Shown: positions 29,489 to 39,725 of the stretch, piece after piece
Numbering within the stretch: position 1 is the first letter of the stretch
Layout: every line of letters starts with the position of its first letter
Assembly (NCBI GenBank): GCA_033807775.1
Contig: CM066314.1
Location: forward strand, 37,245,501 to 37,309,500
Direction of reading: 5' to 3'
From: Saussurea involucrata
Taxonomy: Eukaryota; Streptophyta; Magnoliopsida; Asterales; Asteraceae
Length of the DNA: 64,000 bases
Translations under genes and position numbers: made by a program
The notes under the pieces: generated by a model
What the model was told of the DNA's origin: nothing
What the model saw: the letters and a program-made list of their open reading frames with translations, nothing else
The model's database searches: none

Positions 29489-32400
29489 TTAAATTAAGTC
29501 TTTTGTAAGCCCCATCTTCGACACGTGTCCTACGAAGACATTAGGAGGAAGACCTTTGGTCATCGGATCCGCTAGCATATTCTTTGTACTTATGTACTCG
29601 ATACAAAGGACATTTTCCTCAACCAGTTCGCGCACAAACAGATACTTTGTATCAAGATACAGCCCAGCGCCAGTTGAACTGTTACTGTTCGAGAAAGTTA
29701 CGGCAGCTGAGTTATCACAGTAAAGCTTCAATGGTCTAGAAATGGAATTGGCGATTTTGAGTCCACTGACCAGGTTCCTTAACAACATCCCATGACAAGA
29801 GGCATTATAAACGACAACGTATTCAGCCATCATGGTGGATGTTGTAGTCAGCTTCTGTTTATGACTCCGCCAGGAGATAGGTCCACCAGCTAACATAAAT
29901 ATATACCCAGAAGTAGATTTCTTATCTTCCTTGCATTTAGCAAAGTCGGAATCAGAATATCCTACTACTTCTAAGTTGTCACTTCTTCTATAAGTCAATT
30001 TGTAGTCTTTGGTCCCTTGCAGATATCGAAGAACCTTTTTAGCCGCTTTCCAGTGTGCTATTCCAGGATTAGATAAGTAACGTCCCAGCATACCAGCGAT
30101 ATAAGCGATATCTGGTCGAGTACAGACCTGAGCATACATAATGCTCCCTACTACAGACGAATAAGGTATCATCCTCATTTCTTCCTTTTCAATCTCAGTG
30201 CTCGGAGCTTGGAAAGAACCAAACACGTCCCCTTTAACTACTGGAGCTACAGTGGGTGTACAGTGCTGCATGTTATAGCGTTTTAAGATACGCTCAATAT
30301 ATGCGTTTTGAGAAAGTCCCAAAACACCATTATGCCTATCTCGATGTATTTCGATACCAATGACATAAGAGGCATCACCGAGATCTTTCATGTCGAAATT
30401 TTGCGAAAGCATCCGCTTCGACTCATGCAGCATATCCAAGTTGTTACTTGCTAGTAGGATGTCATCTACGTACAAGACAAGGATTATAAAGTTACTCCCA
30501 CTGATCTTGAGATAGGTGCATTGATCCACTTGATTCTTTAGAAAATCTTGCCCTTTTACGATTTTATCGAACTTGAGATACCATTGTCGTGATGCCTGTT
30601 TCAACCCATAAATGGATTTCTTCAACTTGCAGACCATATGCTCTTTACCTTCTGGAATGAATCCTTCAGGTTGTCGCATGTATACGTCTTCTTGCAAATC
30701 TCCATTTAAGAATGCGGTCTTGACATCCATCTGATGTAACTCTAAATCATAATGAGCTACAAGTGCCATAACAATCCTTAAAGAATCTTTACGAGAGACA
30801 GGAAAGAAGGTCTCTTGATAATCGATTCCTTCCTTTTGAGTAAAGCCTTTTGCAACCAGTCTGGCCTTATAGCGTTCGATGTTTCCTTTCGGGTCTAATT
30901 TGGTTTTGAAGACCCATTTACAACCGATGGTTTTGGATCCTTCAGGGAGTTCAACCAAGTCCCAAACATCATTATGCTGCATGGAATTAATCTCTTCAAT
31001 CATGGCTTCATTCCACTGAGTGGCCTGATCGCTATTAACGGCTTCTCGATAAGAGGTAGGATCATTAAGCTTTCCAATGTTCTCAACTTCAGTTAAAAAG
31101 GTTACGAAATCATCAAAATTTGTGGCCCTGCGAGTCCTAGATGATCTCCTTAGTTGATTTTCTGGTTCAGTAACTGGAGGAGTGGAATCAGTGATATTAG
31201 GATCAGCGTTCGGAAGCGATGATGATGTTCCCTCAGTATTTTGGTTAGAAGGAGCTGGATCAGTGATATTAGGAGCAGCGGTGGGTACAAGAGGAATTAT
31301 TGGAGGAATAAAGATACCGGAAGAATGGTTTCCCCCCGCTTCTTGTACTTCTTGCAAATCTGAGTCATGATTTTTCGTGCTCCCACTGATCTTTGAGTTC
31401 TCAAGAAATGTAGCATGCTGCGTGTCAATGATGCTCGTAGTGCGGGAAGGACAGTAAAACCGATAACCTTTTGAGTTATCAGGATAACCGATAAAGAAAC
31501 ACGTAATGGTCTTAGGATCCAGTTTCTTTAAGTTAGGGTTATAGACTTTCGCTTCGGCAGGACAGCCCCATACTTTCATATATTTTAGACTCGGTTTCCT
31601 ACCTGTCCAGATTTCATAAGGAGTTTTAGGGACAGATTTTGATGGAACCCTATTGAGTATATGAACGGCTGTTTTTAATGCCTCAGTCCATAGGAAAGTA
31701 GGTAAGTTAGTGTTAGCAAGCATACTTCTCACCATGTCCATTAAGGTTCTGTTTCTCCTTTCAGCAACACCATTTTGTTGAGGAGAACCAGGCATGGTGT
31801 ATTGGTTAATTATGCCATGTTCCTTGCAAAAATTATAGAAAGGACCAGGAGCTTGACCAATATCAGTATGTCTACCATAATACTCACCTCCTCTATCTGA
31901 TCTCACAACTTTTATTTTATGATCAAGTTGGTTTTCAACCAAAGTTTTAAAATCAATAAAAGTTTGTAAGGATTCAGATTTTTCCTTAATTAGATATAGG
32001 TGCATATAACGCGAATAATCGTCAATGAATGTAATAAATGATGTATGTCCTGTGATTGATGCGGGATAGGGACCACTTATATCAGTGTGAATTATTTCCA
32101 ACAAGTTGGAACTCCTAGTGGCTCCTTTCTTATTCCCTTTCGTCATTTTGCCTTTGAGGCACTTAATACATGTTTCAAAATCACTAAAATCAAGAGAAGG
32201 TAAGATTCCATCCTTTACGAGTCGTGTCATTCGATCTCGTGATATGTGGCCAAGACGTTTATGCCACAACATGGAGGAATTCTCTGATTGTTTAGGTGAT
32301 TTTGTTGTCTTAGTTACGTCATCAATATTAAGAGACAACAAAGACTGTGAGAAATTATGATCTAGTTCTAATTTATACAGTAATCCATCCAAGAAACCTC

Positions 32401-33487
32401 GACCAAGTAATTCATTATTATGAGTAATGGCAATCTTGCCGCAACCATGAATTATTACATGACCTTCAAGGTCTAGTCTAGATATGGATACAAGGTTCCG
32501 AGTAATTCTCGGTACATATAAGGTATCCACTAGTCTAATACACTTTCCGGTACTCATATGTAAATTTAAAGTTCCCATGGCTTCGACATCTAAGAGATCA
32601 CCGCTTCCAACTCTAAGTTTTCTTTGGCCCTTTGGTAGCTTTTGGATTGTAAGGAATCCCTGCATTGAGTTTGTCACATGGACCATAGAACCAGAGTCAC
32701 CCCACCATGTATTAACAGGGACATCAGTAATAAAGGAATCAAATATTACATAAAGAATGTTACCTTTCTTAGCTAGCCATTCCTTGAACTTAGGGCAATC
32801 TTTCTGTCCGTGCCCTTTTGCACGACAGAATTTGCAGCTAGGTTTATTAGTCAAGGGTTTAGAGCCAGTGGCAACGGCACCATGGTGATTATCCTTTTGG
32901 ACTTTATTTCCAGTCTGATTACCTTGATTACCCTTCCTTTTCTTAGAATTAACAGTGGTTGTCAGGTGAACAGCTTCAGGTTGTACCAGCTTCAGGCGAT
33001 CCTCCTCTTGCACACACATTGCAATCAGTTCACTTATCGACCATTTATCCTTCATAGCATTATAGTTAACTTTGAAGGTGTCGAACCGAGCAGGCAAAGA
33101 GGTCATTATGAAATGCACAAGAAAATTATCAGATACTTCCATCTCAAGACTCTTAAGCTTATGAGCCATATCAATCATTTTCATGATGTGTTCACGGACA
33201 CTGCTGTTTCCTTCATATTTTAGAGTGAGCATCTGTAGCATTAAACTACTCGCATGCGCCTTAGACGATCCCTTGAAGTGATCCTCAACAGATTTGAGGT
33301 AAGTTCTGACTTTATCAGAGTCAGGGATAGCTCCTCGGATACTGAGGTTAATGGAGTTCTTGACCATCATCAGTGACAAGCGATTTGCCCTTTCCCACTT
33401 TTCAAAATCCGCTTTCTGAGCTGCAGTAGACTCAGCAGTAATAGCAGCGGGTTCATTATGGCGAATAGCATGGTCAAGGTCTAGCAT
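29489..33487 (-). CDS. Ty1/Copia gag-pol polyprotein, apparently intact
   Basis: One uninterrupted frame of 1332 codons. Order: UBN2-type gag (about 1-180), CCHC knuckle (CKFCRAKGHGQKDC, about 217), protease (WWGDSGSMVHVTN, about 261), GAG-pre-integrase region (MLWHKRLGHISRDRM), integrase (HTDISGPYPA, SDRGGEYYGR, and the Glu of PQQNGVAERRNRTL), reverse transcriptase (QMDVKTAFLNGDL and active site YVDDILLAS) and RNase H (GYSDSDFAKCKEDKKSTSG, LYCDNSAAV). The integrase-before-RT order defines Ty1/Copia. The first ATG is probably not the native start, since gag-like residues (GANFASWKDQLL) continue upstream in frame to about 33580 without a clear ATG. With identical LTRs this is the best candidate for a competent element in the window. 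Confidence 0.93.
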   Translation of the reverse strand: MLDLDHAIRHNEPAAITAESTAAQKADFEKWERANRLSLMMVKNSINLSIRGAIPDSDKVRTYLKSVEDHFKGSSKAHASSLMLQMLTLKYEGNSSVREHIMKMIDMAHKLKSLEMEVSDNFLVHFIMTSLPARFDTFKVNYNAMKDKWSISELIAMCVQEEDRLKLVQPEAVHLTTTVNSKKRKGNQGNQTGNKVQKDNHHGAVATGSKPLTNKPSCKFCRAKGHGQKDCPKFKEWLAKKGNILYVIFDSFITDVPVNTWWGDSGSMVHVTNSMQGFLTIQKLPKGQRKLRVGSGDLLDVEAMGTLNLHMSTGKCIRLVDTLYVPRITRNLVSISRLDLEGHVIIHGCGKIAITHNNELLGRGFLDGLLYKLELDHNFSQSLLSLNIDDVTKTTKSPKQSENSSMLWHKRLGHISRDRMTRLVKDGILPSLDFSDFETCIKCLKGKMTKGNKKGATRSSNLLEIIHTDISGPYPASITGHTSFITFIDDYSRYMHLYLIKEKSESLQTFIDFKTLVENQLDHKIKVVRSDRGGEYYGRHTDIGQAPGPFYNFCKEHGIINQYTMPGSPQQNGVAERRNRTLMDMVRSMLANTNLPTFLWTEALKTAVHILNRVPSKSVPKTPYEIWTGRKPSLKYMKVWGCPAEAKVYNPNLKKLDPKTITCFFIGYPDNSKGYRFYCPSRTTSIIDTQHATFLENSKISGSTKNHDSDLQEVQEAGGNHSSGIFIPPIIPLVPTAAPNITDPAPSNQNTEGTSSSLPNADPNITDSTPPVTEPENQLRRSSRTRRATNFDDFVTFLTEVENIGKLNDPTSYREAVNSDQATQWNEAMIEEINSMQHNDVWDLVELPEGSKTIGCKWVFKTKLDPKGNIERYKARLVAKGFTQKEGIDYQETFFPVSRKDSLRIVMALVAHYDLELHQMDVKTAFLNGDLQEDVYMRQPEGFIPEGKEHMVCKLKKSIYGLKQASRQWYLKFDKIVKGQDFLKNQVDQCTYLKISGSNFIILVLYVDDILLASNNLDMLHESKRMLSQNFDMKDLGDASYVIGIEIHRDRHNGVLGLSQNAYIERILKRYNMQHCTPTVAPVVKGDVFGSFQAPSTEIEKEEMRMIPYSSVVGSIMYAQVCTRPDIAYIAGMLGRYLSNPGIAHWKAAKKVLRYLQGTKDYKLTYRRSDNLEVVGYSDSDFAKCKEDKKSTSGYIFMLAGGPISWRSHKQKLTTTSTMMAEYVVVYNASCHGMLLRNLVSGLKIANSISRPLKLYCDNSAAVTFSNSNSSTGAGLYLDTKYLFVRELVEENVLCIEYISTKNMLADPMTKGLPPNVFVGHVSKMGLTKDLI

Positions 33488-33980
33488 CCCCAGAGTAAGC
33501 AGTAATTGATCCTTCCACGAAGCAAAGTTCGCACCAGTAAGTGGCTCAATGCCAAAGTTAGGTACTGATGTGGAAATAAGGAGAATATAAGTTATAGAAG
33601 ATTATTATAGTGACGTGGTTAGCTATAGGAGGGCAGACAAAGTAATGTTTCTTAAGAAATGTAATTAAAGTAATGCTAAAGTAAGCAGGCCTAACAGTAA
33701 TATTCCTTGGAAACTATGACCATTTCAGTGATGAAGCTAGTGATAAATAAACCTATTGTAAACACCAAAACAATAAGTCAAAATAAGGCTCTACTTAGAT
33801 GTTACATCACCTTTGGGCAGAAATAACTAATATCTAAGTAAACATGAGCGTTAGGGTCATGCAGCGCAATGCTTATCTTTTGACCTTTGGGCACAAAATA
33901 GAGCATCGTGTGAATTATGCATGTAGAGAGTCCTCTCGACACACAGGTATATTAAATCACCTTTGGGCAGAATTAGTATA
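33488..33980 (-). other. Leader of Copia-2, part next to gag
   Basis: It contains the N-terminal gag extension (to about 33580), then noncoding leader with repeated CACCTTTGGGCA/ACCTTTGGGCACAAA motifs (33805-33970). The same motif recurs beyond the TR-GAG insertion near 39030. The last five bases, GTATA, are the TR-GAG target duplication. Confidence 0.7.
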
Positions 33981-35138
33981 TGTTGGTGCAAGTGTACCAC
34001 ATCTCTATATATCTATATATATTTATTTTGATGATTACAAACACACCGTATTATTGTTTATCTAACAATCCTATCCAAGTGTACAGTTCTTGAAGAACAC
34101 GAAGATTTTATCTGAAGAGTTCAAGACGGAAGATTTACGTTGTCATTAGTGTTTATAATTTATAATGATAAACACCCTAAAATAATATACCACTTGGATA
34201 TTTCTAAAAACCATAAATGATTTTAATTAAATAAGGTTTTTGAGAAACTGTCCTTTTCTGACGCAGGTATACCGCGAGGTTCAGCAGGTATACCGCGGCG
34301 GCTTACTGTAGATCTCTGATTGATTGGTCGTACTTTTGTCTGGGCGGTATACCGCGGTGTTTAGCAGGTATACCGCGGGTACAAGTTTACGTTTGTTTTG
34401 CAGGGTTGACTTTCTCTTCTGCAAAAGTACTTTTTACTGCACGGTATACCGCGTGCATTTGGCGGTATACCGCGGATGCTTATATCCGTTGGAAGAGTTG
34501 CTATATAATGCATGCGATGGTGGAGAAGAATAGAATAACAGATCAACAACACACTGCCATCTATCCATCTGATCTCTCCCAACTAATATTCCATACTACA
34601 TATTATCACTACATATTTATTTTATAAAACGTTTTTATAAAATATCCAAGTGATAAATATTATACAAGAGTGATTTCCATTGTGAGTTATACTCCTCTTG
34701 TAAGTGTTTGAATAACGGGTGTGTGATCCTGTATATCTCAATAAGCTAGAGCTTGAGAGCCTATTGCTTTCCTTTGTATTTGGTTTGTATTCTACCGTAA
34801 AGAATACGTTTATTGGATCGTGTCGGGAAGTGTCTCGGCTAGTGATTTACCAAGTTGTGGTAAATCACTAAATCTCCGTGTCAAGTATCTCTATCCCTTA
34901 TCTCTTTATATTTCCGCTGTGCATTTAATTATATCTGTTTATATAATTATTGTATATTCATTGCATTTATACTCTGCTTTATTTACTATATTTATCTATC
35001 CTGTATTTATACGTATCTGTTGTGTTTTCATATACTCTGTTGTATTTACATTATTAAGATTTTTTTATAAAATAATTTTTGAAAGTAAATTATTTAAATA
35101 CAACCTTACCCCCCCCCCCCCCCTTAGGTTGTCCAACA
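33981..35138 (+). repeat. 5' LTR of the TR-GAG element
   Basis: 1158 bp, ending in a poly-C run (35109-35123) then TTAGGTTGTCCAACA. Open frames inside it also occur in the other LTR and are not genes. Confidence 0.94.
34264..34478 (+). repeat. Cluster of GGTATACCGCGG motifs in the TR-GAG LTR
   Basis: Six copies of the palindrome GGTATACC followed by GCG (for example CAGGTATACCGCGGCGG, GGCGGTATACCGCGG) occur within about 215 bp. They are repeated in the 3' LTR at 38090-38304. Confidence 0.9.
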
Positions 35139-35140
35139 AT

Positions 35141-35152
35141 TGGTATCAGAGC
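35141..35152 (+). other. Primer-binding site of the TR-GAG element
   Basis: TGGTATCAGAGC, two bases after the LTR; tRNA-Met type. Confidence 0.9.
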
Positions 35153-35197
35153 AGGTCTTTCAAAAATATTCTGCATAAATTTCTTTTATTCCTTTAA

Positions 35198-37159
35198 ATG
35201 GCTCAACAAACTAATTTTGTGTTTTCAAAACCCCCTTTGATAGATACTGAAAAGTTTGGCATTTGGGCCGAGCTATTTGAATGTCACGTGCGTGGCAAAA
35301 ATCAAAAGATTTGGGATATTATAGAAAAAGGGAATTTTAAACCCACCATTGTGAAAGATGATGTTTTTATTGATAAACCTATAGATGAATGGACTACTTC
35401 TGATGAAACTCATTTTTGTTTAAACTTTGAAGCTAAGAATATATTATATGCTGCTTTAACAACTGATGAAATTGAAAGAGTATATACATATAAAACTGCA
35501 AATCAAATATGGGAAAGTTTAAATAATACTCATCGTGGAAACACGGAAGTTAAATCTAGTAAAGTGAATATTTTAGTCCACGATTATGAACTGTTCGAAA
35601 TGAAACAAGATGAGTCGATTGACTCAATGTTTAAAAGATTTAACCTTATTGTGACTACGTTGAAAGGTTTGGATCGCACTTATCCTAACGAGGACTATAT
35701 AAGGAAAATCCTACGAGCCCTTCCTTCGGAGTGGATGCAAAAGATAACATCTTTAGAAGACTCCCGTGACCTTTCCATAATGAAGATAGATGACTTGATC
35801 GGCAATCTTAAAGTGCACGAAATTGCACTAAAAAGAAATCAAGTTCGGGATCGAGTCAAAAAGAAATCCATTGCTCTCAAAGCCGTTGCCCCTAAAGATG
35901 AGGAAGAAGAAGAGGAGGAAGAAGCAAGTTCCTCAAATGACGAATCCGAAAGTCTTGACGATTTAATCGAGATGGTAAGAAAACTCTCTAAACTTTTATC
36001 TAACAAAAAGTTTGCCAATATTGATAGGTTTCAAGGAAATGGATACTACCATCGTGGTGGTAAAAATCAAAGTCGCAACGTCCATAACAAATATGACGAA
36101 TCTAGTGACGATGAAAAAGCCAATAAAAAGAAAGGCTTTTGCTATGTGTGTGGTGATAAAAATCACTATGCAAATGTGTGTCCAAAACGTTGTAAACAAA
36201 TCAACACACCAAAAACATTCGTCGGAGCCGCGTGGAGCGCAAACAAAGATGAAGACAAGAATATTTGTCTCATGGCCGACCGTGATGATGAGGTATCTAC
36301 ATCATGTTTTCATGACAATAATTATGATAGTAATAATTATTATGATAGTGATAATGAAAATAACCTTGAATTATTATATGAATCATTCAATGACATGGCC
36401 GCTCTTGCAAATAAATATAAAGATGAAATCACTAAATTAAAAGAAACCGTATCTGCATATAAAAAGGAAATAGATGACGGTAAACAAAAATCTACTTATG
36501 ATTTAGATGTTATCACTAAGTTAGAAAATAAATTAAGTAAAAAAGATGTTTGCAAATCTTGTGATATTTTAAAAAATGAAATTGCATGCTTAAAAGAAAA
36601 ACCAATTGAGAAAAATGATTGTAAATCATGTGATGTTTTAAATGAGAAACTTGCATGTTTAGATAAAAGAATAGAAGAAAATGACATATGTGCAAAATGT
36701 GATATTCTCATAAATGATAATGCTTGTTTAAAAGCTAAATGCGATTTATATGAAAAAGATAATATGTTAGCTAAAGCATTTCAAAATAGCAATGATAAAG
36801 TGTTAAAAATGCTAAATATGTCTAATCGCATTAATTGTAGAAAAGGCATTGGTTCTAATACATGTATTGATACGTGCTCGTGTATTCAAATTAAAAAGTG
36901 TTTTGAACCACCTAAAGTTGAAACGAGAAAACCTTATGTGCAAAAACCCCCATATATGTCAAAAATGAAAAATGTGAATTATGGGAGGAAACCGTATGCT
37001 CGTATGTATAACGATAATTTTTCTAGACCTAATGCGAATATAAATGCTTCATTTTATGTGTATGATAAATACAATCGCAAAATTAGAATGGTTAAAAAAT
37101 GGATTCCGAAAGGAATGTTTAATGTTGACAATCCCGGTGGGATGCGTTTGTGGTTTTAA
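35198..37159 (+). CDS. Gag protein of the TR-GAG element
   Basis: 653 residues starting MAQQTNFVFSKPPLID. Order: Copia-type gag/UBN2 domain (about 10-215, with W-rich FGIWAELFECHV and the LNNTHRG...KVNIL segment); an acidic linker (EEEEEEEEASSS, about 236-248); a CCHC knuckle (CYVCGDKNHYANVC, about 312); a long coiled coil with repeated CKSCDIL/CKSCDVL motifs (about 390-545); and a basic C-terminus ending WIPKGMFNVDNPGG. In gag-pol relatives protease would follow a similar W-x-PK motif, so the frame appears to end at the gag-pol boundary. It is intact, so the protein could be made and form particles, with packaging and replication depending on a partner element. Confidence 0.9.
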   Translation: MAQQTNFVFSKPPLIDTEKFGIWAELFECHVRGKNQKIWDIIEKGNFKPTIVKDDVFIDKPIDEWTTSDETHFCLNFEAKNILYAALTTDEIERVYTYKTANQIWESLNNTHRGNTEVKSSKVNILVHDYELFEMKQDESIDSMFKRFNLIVTTLKGLDRTYPNEDYIRKILRALPSEWMQKITSLEDSRDLSIMKIDDLIGNLKVHEIALKRNQVRDRVKKKSIALKAVAPKDEEEEEEEEASSSNDESESLDDLIEMVRKLSKLLSNKKFANIDRFQGNGYYHRGGKNQSRNVHNKYDESSDDEKANKKKGFCYVCGDKNHYANVCPKRCKQINTPKTFVGAAWSANKDEDKNICLMADRDDEVSTSCFHDNNYDSNNYYDSDNENNLELLYESFNDMAALANKYKDEITKLKETVSAYKKEIDDGKQKSTYDLDVITKLENKLSKKDVCKSCDILKNEIACLKEKPIEKNDCKSCDVLNEKLACLDKRIEENDICAKCDILINDNACLKAKCDLYEKDNMLAKAFQNSNDKVLKMLNMSNRINCRKGIGSNTCIDTCSCIQIKKCFEPPKVETRKPYVQKPPYMSKMKNVNYGRKPYARMYNDNFSRPNANINASFYVYDKYNRKIRMVKKWIPKGMFNVDNPGGMRLWF

Positions 37160-37305
37160 ACAAATTTTGTGGATTGTATGTTGTCATGTTTTATTTTATG
37201 TCGACAACATATTTTAATTTTTTTTGCAGTTTATGTTTTATACTAACTGTTAAAAGGACCCATAAGAAAAGGGTACCACGAAAAATTTTCTTTGCCTTTT
37301 TGTAG

Positions 37306-37455
37306 GTGTTTCCTGGCGAGGATATAATACGTGTTTCCTGGCGAGGATATAATACGTGTTTCCTGACGAGGATATAATACGTGTTTCCTGGCGAGGATAC
37401 AATACGTGTTTCCTGACGAGGATATAATACGTGTTCCCTGACGAGGTCATAATAC
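37306..37455 (+). repeat. 25-bp tandem repeat, six copies
   Basis: The unit GTGTTTCCTGGCGAGGATAT plus AATAC repeats head to tail with single-base variants, between gag and the 3' polypurine-rich region. Confidence 0.95.
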
Positions 37456-37792
37456 GTGGTATTTTTTGCTCACATAAAATTAACCGAAAAATCGAAGCCT
37501 TAAGATCCTTTTTTTTGGTGCAAGTGTTTCTTTTTGGTTATTTTGTTTTATGTCTATTATATGCTTTTTTATGCATATTTTATTGTCCCTCAAATTTTAT
37601 AATTTGTTATTAATTTGAGGGGGAGCTTTTTATCTTTTACCTATGAGATTATGCTCTCTCAAATATATGCATATTTTGAGGGGGAGCATCTCTCGAGGGG
37701 AAGCATACCGTCTTTCTTGACCCTTTTTGTTTCGACAAACGGGGGAGAGAAACCGCATATGCTCATGCTTAGCGGTTGTGTTTGTCATCATC

Positions 37793-37806
37793 AAAAAGGG
37801 GGAGAT
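37793..37806 (+). other. Polypurine tract of the TR-GAG element
   Basis: AAAAAGGGGGAGAT directly before the 3' LTR. Further GGGGGAG runs at 37619 and 37680 are extra purine tracts. Confidence 0.85.
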
Positions 37807-38967
37807 TGTTGGTGCAAGTGTACCACATCTCTATATATCTATATATATTTATTTTGATGATTACAAACACACCGTATTATTGTTTATCTAACAATCCTAT
37901 CCAAGTGTACAGTTCTTGAAGAACACGAAGATTTTATCTGAAGAGTTCAAGACGGAAGATTTACGTTGTCATTAGTGTTTATAATTTATAATGATAAACA
38001 CCCTAAAATAATATACCACTTGGATATTTCTAAAAACCATAAATGATTTTAATTAAATAAGGTTTTTGAGAAACTGTCCTTTTCTGACGCAGGTATACCG
38101 CGAGGTTCAGCAGGTATACCGCGGCGGCTTACTGTAGATCTCTGATTGATTGGTCGTACTTTTGTCTGGGCGGTATACCGCGGTGTTTAGCAGGTATACC
38201 GCGGGTACAAGTTTACGTTTGTTTTGCAGGGTTGACTTTCTCTTCTGCAAAAGTACTTTTTACTGCACGGTATACCGCGTGCATTTGGCGGTATACCGCG
38301 GATGCTTATATCCGTTGGAAGAGTTGCTATATAATGCATGCGATGGTGGAGAAGAATAGAATAACAGATCAACAACACACTGCCATCTATCCATCTGATC
38401 TCTCCCAACTAATATTCCATACTACATATTATCACTACATATTTATTTTATAAAACGTTTTTATAAAATATCCAAGTGATAAATATTATACAAGAGTGAT
38501 TTCCATTGTGAGTTATACTCCTCTTGTAAGTGTTTGAATAACGGGTGTGTGATCCTGTATATCTCAATAAGCTAGAGCTTGAGAGCCTATTGCTTTCCTT
38601 TGTATTTGGTTTGTATTCTACCGTAAAGAATACGTTTATTGGATCGTGTCGGGAAGTGTCTCGGCTAGTGATTTACCAAGTTGTGGTAAATCACTAAATC
38701 TCCGTGTCAAGTATCTCTATCCCTTATCTCTTTATATTTCCGCTGTGCATTTAATTATATCTGTTTATATAATTATTGTATATTCATTGCATTTATACTC
38801 TGCTTTATTTACTATATTTATCTATCCTGTATTTATACGTATCTGTTGTGTTTTCATATACTCTGTTGTATTTACATTATTAAGATTTTTTTATAAAAGA
38901 ATTTTTGAAAGTAAATTATTTAAATACAACCTTACCCCCCCCCCCCCCCCCCTTAGGTTGTCCAACA
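37807..38967 (+). repeat. 3' LTR of the TR-GAG element
   Basis: 1161 bp, the partner of 33981-35138. Confidence 0.94.
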
Positions 38968-39068
38968 GTATACTCAGTGTTCATTATGCAAAAGGAAAAA
39001 AAATTGCAATATGAGAATCATATTTGACCTTTGGGCACAAATAATGAGACCATATATATTAGTGCAAG

Positions 39069-39285
39069 GGTTTTCGGTATGGCAGAAGCGAAAAGTAAGG
39101 TTTTCGCTATGTACAGAACCGAAAAGTAAGGTTTTCGCTATGCACAGTAGCGAAAAGTAAGGTTTTCGCTATGTACAGTAGCGAAAAGTAAGGTTTTCGC
39201 TATGTACAGTTGCGAAAAGTAAGGTTTTCGCTATGTACAGTTGCGAAAAGTGAGGTTTTCGCAATGTAAGGAACCGAATAAAATA
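39069..39285 (-). repeat. 31-bp tandem hairpin repeat in the Copia-2 leader
   Basis: About seven contiguous units (first unit 30 bp, then 31 bp), each containing TTTTCGCTA...TAGCGAAAA, a 9-bp inverted repeat around TGTACAG. In the retrotransposon RNA each unit could form a stem-loop upstream of gag. Confidence 0.93.
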
Positions 39286-39710
39286 AGGTTCAATCGAAAA
39301 GGTTTTCTGTACATTGATCAATACGGGATAAATTTAAGATTGATCAATTAACATGGCATAATTCATATGGCACAATTAGGGTTTAATTAAAGCTGATAAT
39401 TCAATAATGATATGCATTAACAATTCATCAATAATAAGCGGCGGCTAAAAAAAATTTTGTAACTCAGCAAAATATGCAACCCTAACATGGCGGCTGGGTA
39501 AAAAACAATTTGATCATATAAAAAAAAATTGTTGAATAATTTGCATTAACAATTCATTAATGATTTGCGGCGGCAGGGAGGAATTTGCAATGCAATTCCG
39601 AATTGATTAACAATTCAATTCTTTATGTTCAGATTTTACAGCGTAAACAAAACGAAAGAAGTTTTGCGGCGGCATAAAAAAAATACAAATCATGAATTAA
39701 TATGAACCTA

Positions 39711-39722
39711 AGCTCTGATACC
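39711..39722 (-). other. Primer-binding site of Copia-2
   Basis: On the minus strand TGGTATCAGAGC follows the 5' LTR; tRNA-Met type. Confidence 0.92.
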
Positions 39723-39725
39723 ACA

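Larger units (their letters stand above)
33981..38967 (+). mobile_element. TR-GAG: gag-only Copia-type retrotransposon nested in Copia-2
   Basis: LTRs of 1158 and 1161 bp (33981-35138, 37807-38967) begin TGTTGGTGCAAGTGTACC and end GGTTGTCCAACA. GTATA is duplicated at 33976-33980 and 38968-38972. The LTRs differ mainly in poly-C length and one site near 38897. The interior encodes only gag, with no protease, integrase or RT, so enzymes must come from another element. Terminal-repeat retrotransposons with a GAG domain (TR-GAG) are a known plant class. LTR length and gag end suggest a SIRE/Maximus helper (inference). Confidence 0.92.

Noticed and set aside
34324..35197. Open frames in the TR-GAG LTR (including a hydrophobic Tyr/Ile-rich one)
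   Set aside because: They repeat almost exactly in the other LTR at 38150-39014, have no protein similarity and fall in LTR sequence.
37306..37455. CRISPR-like regular repeat
   Set aside because: Units are contiguous 25-bp tandem copies with no spacers, in a plant retrotransposon; the same applies to the 31-bp array at 39069-39285.
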